Part shown: one piece after another, positions 29,919 through 38,539 of the stretch
Numbering within the stretch: the stretch's first letter is position 1
Layout of the letters: every line of letters begins with the position of its first letter
Assembly: GCF_014133895.1 (NCBI RefSeq)
Contig: NC_050732.1
Coordinates: 434,001-498,000, forward strand
DNA: 64,000 bases
Reading direction: 5' to 3'
From: Torulaspora globosa
Taxonomy: Eukaryota; Ascomycota; Saccharomycetes; Saccharomycetales; Saccharomycetaceae
Translations under genes and position numbers: made by a program
Notes under the pieces: model-generated
What the model was told of the DNA's origin: nothing
What the model saw: only the letters and a program-made list of their open reading frames with translations
Databases searched by the model: none

Positions 29919-31586
29919 ATGTCGCTGTACGTTAAGGAAAGTGTTGGAGTGGACGAACACGGCGTTCCGGGATCAAAAGAGGAGCCGTACAAGACTGCAG
30001 CTTTTGCTTTATTTGCGTTCCAGCAGCAGAACGGTGAGGATGCTGCAGAACCTAAATTGTTTGTGTTCAAGAGTGAGGACAATGAATACCAGGAGATCTC
30101 TGCGTCTGCGTTGAAAAAGGCCCGCAAAGGCAGCAGCGGGTTGGCCAAGAAGGCCGTCAAGCAGAAGGAGGAGCAGGCCAGGAGACAGCAGCAGGAGGCA
30201 GACAACGCTGCCAAGCAAATCGCAGCGTTGAACATTAGGATTGAGGAAGACAAGTCGTTGCCTGAAGCGCAAAAGTTCAAGATCGGGCAGTCGTACGGAC
30301 ATGTCGGGCAAAGAGTTAAGCTGTACGGGTGGATCCACAGGTTGCGTGCCAACAAGAAGGTTGTTTTCGTTGTGCTGAGAGACGGGACGGGCTTTATCCA
30401 GTGTGTGATGAGCGGGGATCTGGCGGCTGCTCAGCAGACAGCGGAGCTGACGTTGGAGTCGAGTGTGGCTCTGTATGGTAGAGTTGCGAAGGTGCCAGAG
30501 GGTAAGAGCGCGCCGGGCGGAGTTGAGCTGGTGGTCGACTACTACGAGGTGATCGGTGTTGCGCCTTCCGGCGACGATTCGTTCACGAACCGGATCGCCG
30601 AGGGCGCAGACCCTTCGCTGTTGCTGGACCAGCGCCATTTGGCGCTGAGAGGCGAGACGATCTCTGCTGTCATGAAAGTGCGTGCCGCGTTGTTGAGGGC
30701 TGTGAGGCGGGTGTACGAGGAAGAGCAGTTGGTCGAAGTGACTCCGCCATGTATGGTGCAAACCCAGGTCGAGGGTGGGTCTACGCTTTTCAAGCTGGAC
30801 TACTATGGCGAAGAAGCGTACTTGACGCAGAGCTCGCAGTTGTACCTGGAGACGTGCCTCGCAGCTTTGGGGGATGTGTACTGTGTCCAGGAGTCGTTCC
30901 GTGCTGAGAAATCGCACACGAGAAGACATCTTTCCGAATACACACACATCGAGGCAGAATTGTGTTTCTTGAGCTTCGACGAGCTGTTGGCGCATATCGA
31001 GAAGCTGCTGGTCAACGCCGTCCAGTACGTGCTGGAAGACCCGGTCGCGGGTCCTCTGGTCAGGCAGTTGAACCCCGGCTTCCAGGCACCAAAGGGCCCT
31101 TTCATGAGACTGGAGTACAAGGACGCCATCCAGTGGCTGAACGACCACGACATCAAGAACGAGCAGGGCGAGCCTTTCAAGTTCGGCGACGATATCGCGG
31201 AAGCCGCAGAGAGAAAGATGACCGATACAATCGGTGTGCCTATCCTACTGATCAGATTCCCCGTCGAGATCAAATCCTTCTACATGAAGCGGTGCCAAGA
31301 CGATCCAAGAGTCACCGAGTCCGTCGACGTGCTGATGCCGACCGTCGGCGAAATTACCGGTGGTTCCATGAGAATCGAAGGCACCGAAGAATTGATGCAG
31401 GGTTTCAAGCGTGAGGGCATTGATCCAAAAGCCTACTACTGGTTCATCGATCAGAGAAAATACGGTACTTGCCCACACGGTGGCTACGGGTTGGGTACCG
31501 AACGTATCCTAGCATGGCTCTGCAACAGATTCACCGTCAGAGACTGCTCGTTGTACCCACGTTTCAGCGGCAGGTGCAAGCCATAA
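29919..31586 (+). CDS. DED81: Asparaginyl-tRNA synthetase, cytosolic
   Basis: This 555-residue class IIb synthetase (S. cerevisiae 554) charges tRNA-Asn. It has a lysine-rich N-terminal extension (about 1-120), then an OB-fold anticodon-binding domain (VKLYGWIHRLRANKK). Motif 2 is FRAEKSHTRRHLSEYTHIEAE without its last residue changed, and motif 3 is GLGTERILAWL. The start is ATG 29919; upstream codons are TTG-led only. The 5' leader carries an 11-bp tandem repeat. Neighbours ARG4 and the prolyl-tRNA synthetase match YHR018-020. Confidence 0.96.
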   Translation: MSLYVKESVGVDEHGVPGSKEEPYKTAAFALFAFQQQNGEDAAEPKLFVFKSEDNEYQEISASALKKARKGSSGLAKKAVKQKEEQARRQQQEADNAAKQIAALNIRIEEDKSLPEAQKFKIGQSYGHVGQRVKLYGWIHRLRANKKVVFVVLRDGTGFIQCVMSGDLAAAQQTAELTLESSVALYGRVAKVPEGKSAPGGVELVVDYYEVIGVAPSGDDSFTNRIAEGADPSLLLDQRHLALRGETISAVMKVRAALLRAVRRVYEEEQLVEVTPPCMVQTQVEGGSTLFKLDYYGEEAYLTQSSQLYLETCLAALGDVYCVQESFRAEKSHTRRHLSEYTHIEAELCFLSFDELLAHIEKLLVNAVQYVLEDPVAGPLVRQLNPGFQAPKGPFMRLEYKDAIQWLNDHDIKNEQGEPFKFGDDIAEAAERKMTDTIGVPILLIRFPVEIKSFYMKRCQDDPRVTESVDVLMPTVGEITGGSMRIEGTEELMQGFKREGIDPKAYYWFIDQRKYGTCPHGGYGLGTERILAWLCNRFTVRDCSLYPRFSGRCKP

Positions 31587-31659
31587 AGCTGCAACCGCTC
31601 TACATATGAAGAAACTACATATCTCACCACCTAATAGAACAAGCCTAACTCTTCTTAGG

Positions 31660-31666
31660 TGACTCA
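31660..31666. promoter_or_regulatory. Gcn4 site upstream of ARG4
   Basis: TGACTCA is an exact Gcn4 consensus, 147 bp before the ARG4 ATG. A one-mismatch copy (CGACTCA) follows at 31691-31697. Confidence 0.75.
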
Positions 31667-31812
31667 TACAGCCACTTTTTTCAGCGTTAGCGACTCATCA
31701 AAGAGCCATACAAAGTAAAAAGTTCTTACGATCGTCGACTAACAAGAACTGTTAAAACAGCGCAATTGAGCAGCCTTCCGGAGCTATTTTGATCTCAAAT
31801 CAATCAATTGAT

Positions 31813-33210
31813 ATGTCTGATAACACGCAAAAACTTTGGGGTGGTAGATTCACCGGTGAGACCGATCCATTAATGCATCTGTACAATGCGTCGCTGCCAT
31901 ATGACTACAAGATGTACAAGGCTGACTTAGACGGCACCAAAGTTTATACTTCTGGCTTGCAAAAGCTGGGTTTAATCTCGGAGGAAGAACTGGTGAAGAT
32001 TCACGAGGGACTTGATGTGATCAAGAAGGAATGGGACGAGGACAAGTTCGTTCGTCACCCCAATGATGAGGACATCCACACTGCCAATGAAAGACGTCTT
32101 GGTGAAATCATTGGACGTGGTATTGCCGGCAAGGTGCACACCGGTAGATCTCGTAATGATCAGTGTGTGACTGATTTGAGAATTTACTGCCGTGATTACT
32201 TGAACGACAAACTGTTCCCTGGCTTGAAGGACCTGATCGATGTGATGATCAGACGTGGTGAGAGGGAGATCGACTTCTTGATGCCAGGATACACCCATTT
32301 GCAGAGAGCGCAACCAATTAGATGGTCTCATTGGTTGAGCTCTTACGCTACATATTTCACCGAGGACTTTAAGAGATTGCGCCAGATACAGAGCAGACTG
32401 AACCAATCGCCTTTGGGTGCCGGTGCTTTGGCAGGGCACCCGTACGGTATCGACAGAGAATACTTGGCTCAAGGGCTTGGTTTTGATGGTGTCATTGGTA
32501 ACTCTCTAGTGGCTGTTTCTGACAGAGACTTCATCGTTGAGCTTATGTTCTGGGGCACTCTGTTCATGAACCACATCTCTCGTTTTGCAGAGGACTTGAT
32601 CATTTACTCTACTGCGGAATTTGGCTTCATTAAGTTGAGCGATGCCTATTCGACAGGCTCTTCGTTGATGCCGCAGAAGAAGAATGCCGATTCGTTAGAG
32701 TTGTTGAGAGGTAAGTCTGGGAGAGTGTTTGGTGACTTGACCGGCTTCTTGATGAGTTTGAAGGGTATCCCATCAACCTACGACAAAGATATGCAAGAGG
32801 ACAAAGAAGCTCTGTTTGACTGTCTATTAACGGTGGAACATTCGATTCTGATTGCCACTGGCGTGATCTCCACTTTGAGCGTTCAGAAGGAGAAGATGCA
32901 AGACGCTTTGACTATGGATATGTTGGCTACCGATCTAGCCGACTATCTTGTCAGAAAGGGGGTCCCATTCAGAGAAACACATCACATCTCCGGCGAATGT
33001 GTTGCCCTCGCTGAGAAACTGAACTTGAGCGGAATTGACAAACTGACTTTGGAGCAGTACCAAAAGATCGACTCCAGATTTGACTCCGATTTGTTCGAGA
33101 CTTTCAACTTCGAGCAGAGCGTTGAAAGAAGAGACGCTACCGGTGGTACTGCTAAGTCCGCTGTCCTGAAGCAATTTGCCAGTTTAAAATCTCAAATTGA
33201 CTCTATCTAA
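31813..33210 (+). CDS. ARG4: Argininosuccinate lyase
   Basis: This 465-residue enzyme (S. cerevisiae 463) splits argininosuccinate into arginine and fumarate, the last step of arginine synthesis. The fumarase-superfamily signature [10 protein letters not shown] is intact, with the HTGRSRNDQ and [10 protein letters not shown] active-site stretches. The start is ATG 31813 ([13 protein letters not shown]), matching the family; the frame runs upstream to a TTG only. It carries a Gcn4 site 147 bp upstream. Its last 8 bases overlap the end of convergent YSC83. Confidence 0.98.
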   Translation: MSDNTQKLWGGRFTGETDPLMHLYNASLPYDYKMYKADLDGTKVYTSGLQKLGLISEEELVKIHEGLDVIKKEWDEDKFVRHPNDEDIHTANERRLGEIIGRGIAGKVHTGRSRNDQCVTDLRIYCRDYLNDKLFPGLKDLIDVMIRRGEREIDFLMPGYTHLQRAQPIRWSHWLSSYATYFTEDFKRLRQIQSRLNQSPLGAGALAGHPYGIDREYLAQGLGFDGVIGNSLVAVSDRDFIVELMFWGTLFMNHISRFAEDLIIYSTAEFGFIKLSDAYSTGSSLMPQKKNADSLELLRGKSGRVFGDLTGFLMSLKGIPSTYDKDMQEDKEALFDCLLTVEHSILIATGVISTLSVQKEKMQDALTMDMLATDLADYLVRKGVPFRETHHISGECVALAEKLNLSGIDKLTLEQYQKIDSRFDSDLFETFNFEQSVERRDATGGTAKSAVLKQFASLKSQIDSI

Positions 33211-34345
33211 AGGCGGCCGCACTGTCTCGCGGTCCGGTGGCAGACGACCATGGCCTGCCGTTGATAAACCTCGAAATAAATGGTATTGTAGACAACCGAC
33301 TGTATTTTCCGTAGTAATAGTCGCATCGTAGCGATCCCAACGTTGTCAGCCACAGCCAGGATCTTTGTATGATGTTCCCGCTGTGGGTCATGATCAGGTT
33401 GTACACTGGCCTCAACAGCTCCTCGTTTATATTCGAACCATTGAAACCCAAATACTTGTAGTTGGACGGCTGGGCGCCCAGCTTTAGCGCTCCAACATGT
33501 ATCATGTAAGCGTTCAGCCTGTGGTGTCGCTTGAGACTCTGGTGAACTCCCGTCATGAGTGCAGAAACAAACAGCTCAGCTGGATGCTGGGAAACAGCCA
33601 AGTTGAACGACAGAGACGGATTGAAAAGAATTACCTGTATCGCAGGACCCTGAATGCGACGCACAACCTCGAGCAACGCATTGTAGTAAACAAGCACGTT
33701 CGAGCGCAACTCGCACTCCAGCCGACTTAGCGGTACCTCGCCCGGTGGGTAGTACGCTAGATTCGGCATAAACAGTATCGACGCCAACTGGCACTGCACA
33801 TCGCTCGTTTTCTCGAGGAACTGGATGAAAGAAGCCAAGTCGCTGGCAGAATGCGGATCAATGTGGCGCAGGAAATCATCATCCTCCTGCCTCTCACGGA
33901 ATGCCTTTGCATTAGTCGAGCACAAGAACACCATAAACCCTCTGCGATACAGGTCCATAACCTGCGATCTCACAATCGGATCCCGCATATCGCCAAACAC
34001 CAACACACACTTGGCCTGCGACGCTGCTAGCCGTGGTGGCACACTCCACAGCGCCCTGGCCTGCCAGAACAGCACCAAAGCACCAGCAGCTACTCCAAGC
34101 CCGAATATCGCCCTTTTCTGTTGTCCGCGAGCTGACAGGAACACTTGCTTCACATAACTCCAGCGTCCGATCGCACCTGAATCCGCCTTCAATGCGCTCA
34201 GATCACCGCCCTCCCTATCCTGCACCTCTCTCACCTTACTTGCTACCCGTTCTGCAACAGCGTACATCACTCGACTGCCCTTCGAGAACAGCGAATGGCC
34301 AGCGCTGAAGAGCCCATCTACGAAATCCTGATCTCTGGAACTCAT
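33203..34345 (-). CDS. YSC83: Mitochondrial protein Ysc83 (DUF1776)
   Basis: This 380-residue protein (S. cerevisiae 385) has no known reaction. A hydrophobic segment after [19 protein letters not shown] (about 77-95) is a likely membrane anchor. The C-terminal part resembles a degenerate short-chain dehydrogenase fold ([18 protein letters not shown], and an [10 protein letters not shown] helix). The start is ATG 34345; the open frame begins at TTG 34378. It is convergent with ARG4 (8-bp overlap) and divergent from YSC84, as YHR016-018 are in S. cerevisiae. Confidence 0.9.
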   Translation of the reverse strand: MSSRDQDFVDGLFSAGHSLFSKGSRVMYAVAERVASKVREVQDREGGDLSALKADSGAIGRWSYVKQVFLSARGQQKRAIFGLGVAAGALVLFWQARALWSVPPRLAASQAKCVLVFGDMRDPIVRSQVMDLYRRGFMVFLCSTNAKAFRERQEDDDFLRHIDPHSASDLASFIQFLEKTSDVQCQLASILFMPNLAYYPPGEVPLSRLECELRSNVLVYYNALLEVVRRIQGPAIQVILFNPSLSFNLAVSQHPAELFVSALMTGVHQSLKRHHRLNAYMIHVGALKLGAQPSNYKYLGFNGSNINEELLRPVYNLIMTHSGNIIQRSWLWLTTLGSLRCDYYYGKYSRLSTIPFISRFINGRPWSSATGPRDSAAAFR

Positions 34346-34425
34346 CCCGCCACTCAATTCGACCACTTCAAGCCGCAATGGACACCTTCATACGATATAC
34401 AGGGTTTCTCTTAGTCATTAGTCAG

Positions 34426-34432
34426 TTACCCG
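34426..34432 (-). promoter_or_regulatory. Reb1-type site in the YSC83-YSC84 promoter
   Basis: TTACCCG, the exact Reb1 core on the minus strand, lies between the divergent genes, 112 bp before the YSC84 ATG. Confidence 0.5.
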
Positions 34433-34543
34433 AAAAGCCTTACCTAGCTTATGGATACTACAGGTTGATGAATAACCACCACTATAGAGAGTATAATCAG
34501 TGGCAGAAGGCTGTGATCGAGAGACTGAAGGCTAACGTTGGCG

Positions 34544-35916
34544 ATGGGTATCAACAATCCGATTCCCAGAAGTTTGAAGAGCGAAACAAGGTATGTGAAA
34601 TCGGGTCTAGTTTGGCAGTTCCCCTATAATGAAGCAGTGACTAACGCGGATTGATGTAATGTAGAAAGGCTGCTAAGGTGTTGGCGAGCTTTGTGAAACC
34701 TAATCAGGTGTTTGGTGCTGACCAAGTGATTCCGCCCGATGTGTTGAAGAGGGCCAAAGGTTTGGCTATCATTACGGTGTTGAAGGCAGGATTTCTGTTC
34801 TCAGGAAGAGCTGGATCGGGGGTGATCGTTGCTAGGCTGAAGGACGGCACCTGGTCTGCTCCTTCTGCGATTGCAATGGCCGGAGCGGGGGCTGGTGGTA
34901 TGGTGGGTGTGGAATTGACCGATTTTGTGTTCATCTTGAACTCTGCAGCGGCAGTTAAGTCATTCTCAGAGTTTGGTACGGTTACTCTGGGTGGGAATAT
35001 TTCGGTGTCAGCTGGGCCGTTGGGCAGAAATGCAGAGGCAGCGGCGAGCGCTTCCGCTGGCGGTGTTTCATCGGTTTTTGCGTACTCGAAGAGCAAGGGC
35101 CTGTTTGCCGGTGTCTCGGTGGAGGGGTCTGTGATCGTGGAGAGAAGAGAGGCTAACAGGAAGTTTTACGGTGACAGTTGTACGGCCAAGATGATTCTGT
35201 CGGGCCGGATAAGACCGCCGCCGGCCGCAGACCCGCTGTTCCGTGTTCTGGAGTCTCGCGCGTTCAACTATAGATCTGCCATGCCTGCGGATGACTACGA
35301 CGATTATTACGACGACATACCGGACTCGTTCGACTCTTCGGATGTTTCTTCCACTAGACCGACAACAAAGTCGACGAGACAAAGGAGAAGTGGGTCTCGT
35401 AGCTACTTTGATGACGACGACTTCGACGATGACCACGACAGCGACGGCAACGGCTACAGTGGTCGCCGCGGCAGCCGTGGACGGGAAAGTTACGATGATG
35501 ACTTCAGTGACCCTTCCGGCGCGAATGAGTACTATAGAAGCTATAGAAGACAGGGCGCTCGGTCTCCGCGCCATACCAATACCCGCTGGGAAGACGATGT
35601 TTTTGATCGGGACAACGATGTGGATGATTTGTCGAACAGGTTCTCCAAATCGAGAATCTCCTCCAGCGCAGCAGGGAACGCACGGGTGTCGAGACCAGTA
35701 TCGGAAAAGCCAGACTTCGGCTCCCTTTCATCGTCGAACACTCCTAAAGCTGTTGCTCTGTACAGCTTTGCTGGAGAGGAATCTGGAGATCTTCCCTTCA
35801 GAAAGGGTGACGTTATCACCATTCTGAAAAAATCGGAATCGCAAGATGACTGGTGGACTGGTAGAGTGAATGGTAGAGAAGGTATCTTTCCTGCAAACTA
35901 TGTGGAACTCGTTTGA
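34544..35916 (+). CDS. YSC84: Actin-patch SH3/SYLF protein Ysc84/Lsb3 (spliced)
   Basis: Spliced gene, exons 34544-34590 and 34665-35916, 432 residues. Exon 1 encodes MGINNPIPRSLKSET, matching the yeast N-terminus. The SYLF (lipid- and actin-binding) domain covers about 15-220, with KGLAIITVLKAGFLFSGRAG and AMAGAGAGGMVG. A long Asp/Ser/Arg-rich linker follows. The C-terminal SH3 domain (about 375-432) has ALYSFAGEESGDLPF and the end GIFPANYVELV. The protein works at cortical actin patches with Las17 and Sla1. It is single here but kept as the YSC84/LSB3 pair after genome duplication in S. cerevisiae; both neighbours come from that same pair of segments. Confidence 0.93.
34591..34664 (+). other. 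Intron of YSC84 (74 nt)
   Basis: The 5' site GTATGT is canonical. The branch site is GACTAAC (34639-34645), one base off TACTAAC, and the 3' site is TAG at 34662-34664. Splicing joins AG|A in frame. Confidence 0.92.
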
Positions 35917-36152
35917 GCCTTGCTGAAGATACCTGATTGAAACCTGATGGTCGCATTGTTCTGGATTTCATAATCTGTAGTTTACGTAGCCACTGACGAG
36001 CTTAACAAAATCCTGATAATATTTGCAGCCTCGAAAGTTATCCTGGAACGTCTGTTGTGGAATTGACAGTATGGTTGATTTTTACTTCGTTACATTTGCA
36101 AGTTGAATTAGCCAATATACATGATATGCAAGGTTTTATATTGAAAGTTCTG

Positions 36153-38003
36153 TCATCTGCCAAACCCAAGAAAATTTGCAGCCTCTTTAATTTGCTTCTG
36201 TAGAATGCCTTCATGTTGGGTGTTGGTATTCATGAGAAGCATAAATTTGGTCAAACTATCGATGTCGCCCCTCCAATAAACATCAAAGATATAATCGGTA
36301 ATGCAGGAAAGGTTTTCACCTTTTGTTGCGCTGGGATATTGTAGAAAGTCAATACCTTTTCTAACTTGTCTCTTCAAATAATCCAAGATCTGGGCTCGCT
36401 GCTGCTCATTGTAAATGTGCGCATTTGGATTCACTGGCATCTGTTGCTGAAGGTAGGTGGGCGGACCTTCTTTCATAGGATAATACAGTGGAGGACATAG
36501 CGGGAACGGTAAAACTTGAGCCTGTGGAAAGCTCGGTGCTTTGAATCCTACGTCAGAAGAAGTTGTGTTGTCATCATACCTCTTCCATGAGCATTTAACG
36601 ACTGATCCGCCTATCAACCGGTTGTTCAATAACTCGAAGAGTCTCGCAGCATCAGTTTTAGTCTTGCACTTAATGTATCCCGAATACGTCAAAGCATTCC
36701 CATCAAAAGAAGTCATTTGCAGTTTATGAACCTTTATCCGCTCTTGCATGCACATTTGAGTTAAAAATTCTTCATTGAGTATTGGGCTTACATCGTCAAT
36801 TTGAATGGTAGTCTTATAACCCTTGTAGTTGTACGTTTGGTGATTTCTTCCCTCTCTAGCTACCGCTTTGGAAACATTGAGCCGTTTATTCCTAAAAGTT
36901 TTATCGTTAAAGTACTGAATTGCTTTCTGGGTGTCAGATCCTTTCTTATAGGTTACAAAAGCCCATAGAGAGTTGAATTTCGGAGCCTTGGAAGAGAAAA
37001 CAGATTTTACTGGTCCTATTTTGCTGAAGTATTCCAAAATTTCGTCGTTTGTGCAATCAATTGGCAGGTTCTTAACGAAAACCGCATTTGGATGAGGAAC
37101 TTGCGATCCGGAGTTATGCTCGACGATTTTTTCACAACTTTCCGTCGTCAGCTCTTCCATTCGAAGAGTGATCGAATCTAGTTTGGAGATCCTTCTTTCA
37201 AACTCAGGATATTTACGAAAATCCTTATCGAAATGAATCCCGCACAGAATCCTGTTTCCAAAGAAATTCTGTCCATTATAGTCCCTTATGACCTTCCTTG
37301 CTGATTGATCGTTATCAAAGTAGATAAACCCAATATCCTTTCTCTTGTCCAACTTACAGGAGAGGATTTTACCATACTTTTTGAATGTGTCATAAAAGAC
37401 TCGAGTTGTCAGCTTGGAGTCCTCCAGTGGCAAGTTGGAGAAGAAAACGTTTGTACCAACATTTTTGCGGTAAAATGAATTCCTCAGTGATGGCATGATT
37501 CTAACTTCCTTTCCCTTTATAGGCCTATAATTAAATTCTTCCGTTGCCTTTTCCGCATCTCCTTTATCTGCGAAGTTCAGGTATCCATAACCCAGGGAAC
37601 TCTTGGTGACAGAGTCTAAACAAAGTTTCACTGAGGTAAGTGACTTGAACTTTCCGAATATGTGTCTGAGCGTATCCTCAGTTACCGTTGGATCCAGATC
37701 GCCAATGAACAATGCTACCATTGACTTACTTTCTAGAGTCGCGCTATTATGCACTTTTGTCCCAGGCGCTGCATCAATATTCGCATTAGTACAATTTAAT
37801 TTCACTACATCTGAAAGTTCAGATTGTGACGACCTAGATGACGCAGTACTTTGTTCTTCTTTATTGCGCTGGTTTTCCTCAATCGCTTCAAGCACCGCAC
37901 CAACTTTGCCGTTACTCTTTTGCAATATTTCCTGCTTCTTGTCGATGTTCAAGGGAACATTATTCAAGATATTCACCTCCCGCGAAGTAAAAGGATTGAT
38001 CAT
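36153..38003 (-). CDS. PES4: Poly(A)-binding-like RRM protein, Pes4/Mip6 family
   Basis: This 616-residue protein has four RNA-recognition motifs. RNP1-like blocks include SLGYGYLNFAD, DIGFIYFDN and SLWAFVTYK. A C-terminal domain resembles the PABC/MLLE fold (about 520-580), including NPNAHIYNEQQRAQILDYL. Pes4 and Mip6 act on meiotic mRNAs late in sporulation. It is single here; in S. cerevisiae PES4 (next to LSB3) and MIP6 (next to YSC84) are duplicates, and this gene is next to the single YSC84. The start is ATG 38003, since the upstream codon is GTG. An Ndt80-type site lies about 187 bp upstream. Confidence 0.9.
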   Translation of the reverse strand: MINPFTSREVNILNNVPLNIDKKQEILQKSNGKVGAVLEAIEENQRNKEEQSTASSRSSQSELSDVVKLNCTNANIDAAPGTKVHNSATLESKSMVALFIGDLDPTVTEDTLRHIFGKFKSLTSVKLCLDSVTKSSLGYGYLNFADKGDAEKATEEFNYRPIKGKEVRIMPSLRNSFYRKNVGTNVFFSNLPLEDSKLTTRVFYDTFKKYGKILSCKLDKRKDIGFIYFDNDQSARKVIRDYNGQNFFGNRILCGIHFDKDFRKYPEFERRISKLDSITLRMEELTTESCEKIVEHNSGSQVPHPNAVFVKNLPIDCTNDEILEYFSKIGPVKSVFSSKAPKFNSLWAFVTYKKGSDTQKAIQYFNDKTFRNKRLNVSKAVAREGRNHQTYNYKGYKTTIQIDDVSPILNEEFLTQMCMQERIKVHKLQMTSFDGNALTYSGYIKCKTKTDAARLFELLNNRLIGGSVVKCSWKRYDDNTTSSDVGFKAPSFPQAQVLPFPLCPPLYYPMKEGPPTYLQQQMPVNPNAHIYNEQQRAQILDYLKRQVRKGIDFLQYPSATKGENLSCITDYIFDVYWRGDIDSLTKFMLLMNTNTQHEGILQKQIKEAANFLGFGR

Positions 38004-38539
38004 TTCACCTTGCACCTCTCCTCTTTTTTTGTCTTAATTCTCTCTCCCTTGCTTTGCTTATTTTAACTGAATTTCGCAACAGTAAACACAAACGAATAAA
38101 CAAGGCTTCCCTTCTCTAATGGACTGAACTAACGAGCACAACCTGTATCTTCAGTGTCGCCTTTATATAAATGTTTTCCTGTTTTTCGATTTTGTGACAC
38201 AATCCAAAAACTCTTAACCGTCGGGAAAAAAAAAAAGGCAGCGACAGAAAATCGAAACGTGTCATCGCAGATAAAACAAATGTAGAGAGCGTTTTCAGAA
38301 CTCACCATCCGCTCTGGTGTCCTCACAGTATGGAATTTCATTTGTACCCTCATTTTTTTGTTGTTTGGGGACCATATTCAATGAATCACCATGGTCGTTG
38401 CCAGTTGTCCTGTATTTATGTTTAGGCTGTATTTGAACACATTCAGTCAAATCCCAAAATACAACGAATATTAAAATTCTGTCTCACTTATCCTATACAT
38501 AGGTTTTCTATCTTATTTGTATCACTTGAATGGATACTC
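38004..38539. other. Intergenic region, PES4/MIP6 promoter and NADH dehydrogenase 3' side (536 bp)
   Basis: Both genes are on the minus strand. It contains a TATATAAA on the minus strand (around 38162-38170), the Ndt80-type site and a long A-tract near 38225. No gene was seen. Confidence 0.5.
38190..38198 (-). promoter_or_regulatory. Middle sporulation element (Ndt80-type) upstream of PES4/MIP6
   Basis: On the minus strand the sequence is GTCACAAAA, a full match to gNCRCAAAW, with a TATA box between it and the start codon. Confidence 0.55.

Noticed and set aside
30009..31148. 379-codon antisense frame across DED81
   Set aside because: It begins within the coding region of a highly biased gene, has no domain resemblance, and is the usual complement shadow of strong codon bias.
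34378..34629. Plus-strand 83-codon frame before YSC84
   Set aside because: Its ATG-led part lies in another frame from the YSC84 exon 1; family comparison fixes the true start at 34544 with an intron.
38222..38240. Long A-tract upstream of PES4/MIP6 as a Pol III terminator or unmarked RNA gene
   Set aside because: No A-box or B-box sequence precedes it on either strand; poly(dA:dT) tracts are common in yeast promoters.
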